This document shows, piece by piece, positions 59,728 to 64,000 of a DNA stretch of 64,000 nt. The notes under the pieces are model-generated. The model had not been told where the DNA came from. It did not search any database and worked only from the letters and a program-made list of their open reading frames with translations. Made by a program: the position numbers and the translations under genes. The stretch comes from Anaerotruncus rubiinfantis (lineage in GTDB: Bacteria; Bacillota; Clostridia; Oscillospirales; Ruminococcaceae), in NCBI RefSeq assembly GCF_900078395.1, contig NZ_FKLA01000009.1, positions 1,254,614-1,318,613 of the forward strand, written 5' to 3'. Within the stretch, counting starts at the first letter, position 1; the number at the start of each line of letters is the position of its first letter.

Positions 59728-60393
59728 GTGCTGACAGCGGCGGGCCTTGTGAAACGTTATGGCAGGACGGCGGTACTGGAGGGCGCTTCGCTCACCTGTG
59801 AACGTGGACAGGCGGTCTGCCTTGCCGGGGCGAATGCCGCTGGCAAGACCACGTTGCTCACCATCGCAGCGGGCCTGCAAAAGCCGGACGCGGGGAAGGT
59901 ATCCTGTGACGGAACGATTGGTTACGTTCCGCAGGAGCTTTCGCTGCTGACCGACCTGAGCGTGCGGGACAACCTGCTGCTTTGGTATGCGGCGGCAGGG
60001 CGTCCCGCGCGGGAAGTATTCTCTCAAAACGCGCTGGAAACGCAGCTGGGGCTTTCGCCCTATGCACGCCGCACGGTGCGGAAGCTTTCCGGCGGGCTCA
60101 AAAAGCGCGCCGAGATTGCCTGTGCATTGGTCCGTCGCCCGGCTTACCTTCTCATGGATGAGCCGTTTAATGGCCTCGACCTTGCAAGCCGGGAAGAGAT
60201 CGTCCAATTGCTCTGCCGGCTCAAATCCGAGGGCGCGGGGCTTCTTTTCTCCTCGCACGACCCGCATCAGATTGCCGCGTCCGCCGATTCAGTGATTCTT
60301 CTGAAGGATCATCAGACCCTGGCCCCTCAGAAATTGGAAGGGGACCTTTCCGCGCGGACCGCGCAGGTTATCACATTGCTTTCCCGCGCATAA
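59728..60393 (+). CDS. ABC transporter ATP-binding protein (exporter type)
   Basis: 221 aa. Walker A GANAAGKTT, signature LSGGLKKRAEIA, Walker B YLLMDEPFNGLDL and H-loop in SSHDPHQI are all intact. The order with a membrane-anchored protein and two ABC-2 permeases downstream suggests an ABC-2 exporter. GTG start with AAGGTGGGG upstream. The cargo is unknown. Confidence 0.9.
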   Translation: MLTAAGLVKRYGRTAVLEGASLTCERGQAVCLAGANAAGKTTLLTIAAGLQKPDAGKVSCDGTIGYVPQELSLLTDLSVRDNLLLWYAAAGRPAREVFSQNALETQLGLSPYARRTVRKLSGGLKKRAEIACALVRRPAYLLMDEPFNGLDLASREEIVQLLCRLKSEGAGLLFSSHDPHQIAASADSVILLKDHQTLAPQKLEGDLSARTAQVITLLSRA

Positions 60394-60439
60394 AGCTTTT
60401 CATAGAAAATGAACCCAACCGATTAGGAGGTACCAGAGA

Positions 60440-62248
60440 ATGGATGAAAACAAAATTCCCGGAGAGGAACTGGAAGGCCAGCAGACCCTCTCGGGACAGC
60501 AGGACGCCGCGACCGCGGTAGCTGAGCCTGCCGAGAAGAAAGAGACGCAGGACGCACCGGAGGCCGAAGTGAGGCAGGATGAACCAGCTGGCGAAGAACA
60601 GCAGGAAATGCCTTATCAGACGGCGGAGATGCCAGACCCGGCAAGCCTTTACACCGCGCCTGAGCCGCCGGTCAAGAAAAAATCCCCGGCCATGCTGATT
60701 ATTGGAATCCTGTGCGTTGTGCTGGTGGCGGCGGTGGCCCTGTTGGCGGCAACGCTGGGTGGGATGTTTATGAAACCGCGGGACGCGGTTTCCAAGGCGT
60801 TTACCTCGACCAACGCCGCGGTAGCCGCGCAGAAGGACCGGCTGGCACAGGAACTGCCCGGTATGAAATACCTGACCGGTCTGGCCGAACCTGCCCCGGC
60901 GAAAACCAACTTTAACCTTGCTGTCGATCAGGTTGACATGGGCGTCAGCACTGCGGAAAACGCCATCATTTCCAAAATACTCAAGGGCTTCGGCCTGAAG
61001 GGGAGCTATGTCAACGATCCGGACAGCAAGGTTTTTGAACTGGATGGCGCGGTACATATGGATGGAGCGGATCTGATTGGGCTTTATCTGTATGGTTCTC
61101 CGGAACTGGTCGCTGGTGGAATCCCCAGCTTTTCTGATACGGTGTTCTCGTTTAATCCTGCGACCTTTGCGCAGGATTTCCAGCAGAGCCCGCTTTATGC
61201 GACGAGCGGGATGGATGAACAGACGCTCAACATGATGCAGGAAGAGATCAACAGCCAGCTGAACTCGATGGACGCGATGAGCGTGGCCAACCAGAAACAG
61301 ATGGCTGAAGACCTGTACCGGCTGATGGGCGGCGCGCTGGACAACGCCACCTTTGAGAAAGCGCCTAAAGAGGAGGGCCTCAAGTGCTATAAGATCATCA
61401 TTCCGGGAGAGGATGTCAAAGGCGCGGTGATCGATGTTGTGAAGTATCTCTATTTTGATTCGCCGTTCGCGGGAATATATCGCGCTGCTTTCGAGCCGAT
61501 GCTGATCGACACCGGGATGAGTTACGAAGCTTTTATGAACGATCAGATCATTGGCGTCCTGGAGCAGGAAATGCCGCCGCTGGAGACTGAAGCAGTGGTA
61601 AAAGTGGGCAAAAAGAACATCATTCAGTCGGTGCTGGCGGTCGTCAAACCGGTCACGGTGAATACCGTCACCTTTGAAGGAATCTCCCTGAACTATGCGC
61701 TTGCTGAGGATATGACCGAAAAACTCACTGTGGCCTGTAAAATAACTGGCGCCGGAGAGGGTGAAGTCGTCGACATAAAGATGGCGCTGGACGATCAGTA
61801 TGCTGATGGCGCCTATGACCTTAGAGTGGCTTTTGATGTGCAGGCGGAGAATATCCTTACACTCAATCTGTCCGAGTCTTTCCGATTTGATCGGGAAGGG
61901 GCCGCCAACTTCGGGGTCAATATGGACATTTCGGCGCCCACAGCTGTCGGCGCCGAGGAAATTGCGGTTGACCTGGTGGCGGAAGGCTCTGTTTCCGAGA
62001 CGGACGGCAAGGCGGTATTCACCTATCCAAAGATCGGCGGTTCGCTCACAACCGAAGGGCAGACGATGAGCCTTTACTTCAAGCTCGACGCGGACAGCGC
62101 GCCGATCGATTCACCCTATGTGATTTCCAGGGAAACCAAAGAGCTGTTCAAGATGTCCGAACTGGAACTGCAAACTGAAATGCAGAAGATGGAAGCGGGA
62201 GCGCAGCAGTTCTTCGGTTCCCTCATGCCCTTTCTGATGGGCGCATAA
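60440..62248 (+). CDS. Large membrane-anchored protein of unknown function in ABC-2 operon
   Basis: 602 aa. An acidic cytoplasmic N-terminus (1-73, Glu/Gln/Ala-rich) precedes one membrane helix (about 76-100, PAMLIIGILCVVLVAAVALL). A large extracytoplasmic region of about 500 aa follows, rich in beta strands and with no cysteine cluster. I do not recognise a family. AGGAGG lies 9 nt before the ATG. It lies between the ATPase and the ABC-2 permeases on the same strand, so it may be an accessory or cargo-handling part of the exporter. Confidence 0.75.
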   Translation: MDENKIPGEELEGQQTLSGQQDAATAVAEPAEKKETQDAPEAEVRQDEPAGEEQQEMPYQTAEMPDPASLYTAPEPPVKKKSPAMLIIGILCVVLVAAVALLAATLGGMFMKPRDAVSKAFTSTNAAVAAQKDRLAQELPGMKYLTGLAEPAPAKTNFNLAVDQVDMGVSTAENAIISKILKGFGLKGSYVNDPDSKVFELDGAVHMDGADLIGLYLYGSPELVAGGIPSFSDTVFSFNPATFAQDFQQSPLYATSGMDEQTLNMMQEEINSQLNSMDAMSVANQKQMAEDLYRLMGGALDNATFEKAPKEEGLKCYKIIIPGEDVKGAVIDVVKYLYFDSPFAGIYRAAFEPMLIDTGMSYEAFMNDQIIGVLEQEMPPLETEAVVKVGKKNIIQSVLAVVKPVTVNTVTFEGISLNYALAEDMTEKLTVACKITGAGEGEVVDIKMALDDQYADGAYDLRVAFDVQAENILTLNLSESFRFDREGAANFGVNMDISAPTAVGAEEIAVDLVAEGSVSETDGKAVFTYPKIGGSLTTEGQTMSLYFKLDADSAPIDSPYVISRETKELFKMSELELQTEMQKMEAGAQQFFGSLMPFLMGA

Positions 62249-62269
62249 ACGGCAGGGGATACATACTTC

Positions 62270-63424
62270 ATGAAGCTATTTGCAACTGCATTTTACATCG
62301 CATGCAAGCACAGCGGCCGCAGGCTGCTGTGCTTGCTCTGCGTTTTTGCAGTCTGCCTGGGCCTTCTGGGGGCGGTGTTTGCCGCCGTGCCGGAAAAAAG
62401 CGTCCCCAAAGCTGAGGTTGCGATCGTGAACCTGGACCAGAACCCGATGAGCAGGACGCTGCTGCGTTCGTTTGCGTCAATGGAAAGCTTGTCCGATCTG
62501 TTTCAGGTGTCTTTTGCCTCGCCGGAGGAACTGGACCGCCAGCATTATAACGCGGTGCTGACCATACCGGACGGCTTTCTTGACAGCGTGCTGACCGGTG
62601 AGAACCGCAGCCCGGTTCTGGAGGTGGATATCTCCACGCCGCTTGAAGCAATGTGGGTGCGGGAGCTCGCCCAGGCTGGCGCTTCGGCGCTGACAACCGC
62701 GCAGCTTGGGGTGTACACGGTTCAGGAAGCGGTGAACTATGGAGAGGGTATGCCGCGGAAGGATTACGAGCTGTTGCTTATGGATGTGAACCTCACCTTC
62801 CTTAAAGAATTCCTTTCGCGGCTGGAACTTGTCGCGCAGGAGCGCCTTTCCGCAACCGGCACGCTTTCGCTGCCGCTTTATTATGCGGCGTCGCTTTGCG
62901 CACTCTTGTTTTTGGCCTATGGGTTCCTCTATATGCCTGCGGTGCGCGGTCTGAAACGGTTTGCTGTGCGGGCGCGCGCAGACGGCATGGTGCTCTTTGT
63001 GTCCGCCTTCGCGCATATCGCGGTATTTACGGCGGCTCTGGGACTGCTGCTCTTTCTGCCCGCCTGCCACCGTTTCGGCTTTACGATGGAAAAACTCGCG
63101 GCCTTTTTGCTGTTTCTGCTGCTCGTGAGCGGTTGGACACTGGCCATTTGCCTGTTGACCGAAAGTTTTTCCGCCTGCGCGGCCGCATCGATTTTGCTTT
63201 CCACCGGTATGGGGCTTTGTGCCGGCGGCTTTTTGCCCCTCGCGCTGATGCCCGCCGCCTTTACCGGAATTGCGGGATTCCTGCCCGCGGGGCGGGCGAT
63301 CGCGCTTGCCGGGGCAGTCCTGGGGGAGCCGCTTTCCAGCGGCTCCGTTTTGGCGGCGGGGGCCATGGCGGCGGCCATGCTTTTGCTGGCGTGGTTTTGC
63401 TGGCGGCATAAGGGGGTGGCTTGA
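62270..63424 (+). CDS. ABC-2 type permease
   Basis: 384 aa. The layout is that of an ABC-2 (YhgE/Pip or DrrB-like) permease: an N-terminal helix (LLCLLCVFAVCLGLLGAVFA), a long extracytoplasmic domain (about 40-195, VAIVNLDQNPMSRTLLRSF) and five or more C-terminal helices. It pairs with the next gene, which has the same layout. It overlaps that gene by 1 nt (TGATG). Confidence 0.85.
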   Translation: MKLFATAFYIACKHSGRRLLCLLCVFAVCLGLLGAVFAAVPEKSVPKAEVAIVNLDQNPMSRTLLRSFASMESLSDLFQVSFASPEELDRQHYNAVLTIPDGFLDSVLTGENRSPVLEVDISTPLEAMWVRELAQAGASALTTAQLGVYTVQEAVNYGEGMPRKDYELLLMDVNLTFLKEFLSRLELVAQERLSATGTLSLPLYYAASLCALLFLAYGFLYMPAVRGLKRFAVRARADGMVLFVSAFAHIAVFTAALGLLLFLPACHRFGFTMEKLAAFLLFLLLVSGWTLAICLLTESFSACAAASILLSTGMGLCAGGFLPLALMPAAFTGIAGFLPAGRAIALAGAVLGEPLSSGSVLAAGAMAAAMLLLAWFCWRHKGVA

Positions 63425-64000
63425 TGCGGTATTTCGGGACGCTCCTGCGTTTACAGATCTGGTCGCGGCTGCGCTCGGCTTCCTTTGCGGTGACGGCGGC
63501 CTGTTTTCTCGTGCTGGCACTTGGGTTTGCGGTGTTACTGCCGGACAGACAGCCATCCGGCTTGACAGTTGGGTTGTTTGCCGAGTCGCAGAGCGGGCGG
63601 GATACGGCGGAAATCTTACAGAAGAACGCCAGCTGCCGTTTTTTGCTGTTCGACAGCGTGGAGGCGCTTGAAAAGGATCTGCTGGCCGGAAAGCTGCACT
63701 GCGGATATCGGATTTCCGACGGGGAGAACCCGGTCACCGCGCTCACAACCGACGGCTCCTATATGCGTCCGCTGCTGGATGAGGTGGTGCTTTCCGCCTA
63801 CGCCGAGGCGAGACTGCCGCAGGATGTGCGGGATTACCTGATGCAGGCGGGGCTCGGTTCAGCCGATGTGGAAGGGATACTTGCAGGGCTGCGCGGCGAA
63901 GCCACCCCGATGACCATTACGGTGCAAACAGTCGGGAAGGCATCGGTGCAGGCGCTCGCGGAGCAAAGTGTCTCCCTGCTGCTCTACGCGGTGCTTACCA
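63424..64000 (+). CDS. ABC-2 type permease, second copy (cut by window end)
   Basis: 192 residues are visible. N-terminal helix ASFAVTAACFLVLALGFAVL, then an extracytoplasmic domain like that of the previous permease (LTVGLFAESQSGRDTAEILQ). The open frame runs off the window, so the C-terminal helices are not seen. Starts inside the previous stop codon. Likely the second half of a heterodimeric exporter. Confidence 0.82.
   Translation, partial: MRYFGTLLRLQIWSRLRSASFAVTAACFLVLALGFAVLLPDRQPSGLTVGLFAESQSGRDTAEILQKNASCRFLLFDSVEALEKDLLAGKLHCGYRISDGENPVTALTTDGSYMRPLLDEVVLSAYAEARLPQDVRDYLMQAGLGSADVEGILAGLRGEATPMTITVQTVGKASVQALAEQSVSLLLYAVLT

Overview
The window looks like a chromosomal segment of a GC-rich, anaerobic, spore-forming Firmicute (Clostridia; an Oscillospirales/Ruminococcaceae-type gut organism is my best guess). 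The evidence is Gram-positive style SD sequences (AAGGAGG), lipoprotein and sortase genes, a T-box leader, a CwlJ-type spore cortex hydrolase with a GerQ-like partner, a SpoVB-like flippase, an Fe-S L-serine dehydratase in two subunits, and a 3H-domain NiaR-type repressor. No phage, insertion sequence, CRISPR array, rRNA or tRNA gene was seen.

Layout. 1-9.7 kb is mixed metabolism and housekeeping: a beta-hydroxyacid dehydrogenase, gamma-glutamyltransferase, Gfo/Idh oxidoreductase, a serpin lipoprotein, ThpR, a HAD phosphatase, MATE, a YfcE-like phosphodiesterase and NiaR. 9.7-19.7 kb holds a ricin-type lectin with a histone-H1-like tail, an M20 amidohydrolase, a small zincin, a Crp/Fnr-linked ABC importer, a T-box-controlled cstA, crcB, an acetyltransferase and an unknown gene. 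19.8-27.4 kb has a SARP-like regulator with a degenerate GGDEF domain facing a sortase, a transglutaminase lipoprotein and a compact type IV pilus-like operon ending in pilT. 27.6-30 kb holds a second MATE and the cwlJ-gerQ-like pair.

30.2-39.9 kb is the most interesting block. A LacI-family gene with near-identical palindromic operators at its own promoter and ahead of the next gene precedes an eight-gene operon: a class III CoA-transferase, a solute-binding-like protein with no signal peptide, an enoyl-CoA hydratase with a non-standard start codon, a TRAP transporter (DctPQM), a fused two-domain class I CoA-transferase-fold protein that lacks the usual catalytic glutamate, and an RraA-like aldolase. 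Together they suggest uptake of an organic acid, CoA activation, hydration, and hydrolytic or aldol cleavage. I do not recognise this combination as a named pathway.

40-46.9 kb has an AEC carrier and a second TRAP operon (cupin, DctPQM, GntR/FCD regulator, second cupin, TIM-barrel isomerase). Four TGTATACA sites lie at its front, one of them on the cupin promoter. This is probably sugar-acid uptake and isomerisation. 46.9-64 kb holds the SpoVB-like flippase, a class B sortase, a DUF3798/ABC importer operon, glycerate kinase, L-serine dehydratase, a PAS-GGDEF diguanylate cyclase with an intact I-site, and an ABC-2 exporter operon cut by the window end.

All family calls come from reading motifs in the translated sequence. 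No database search was run.
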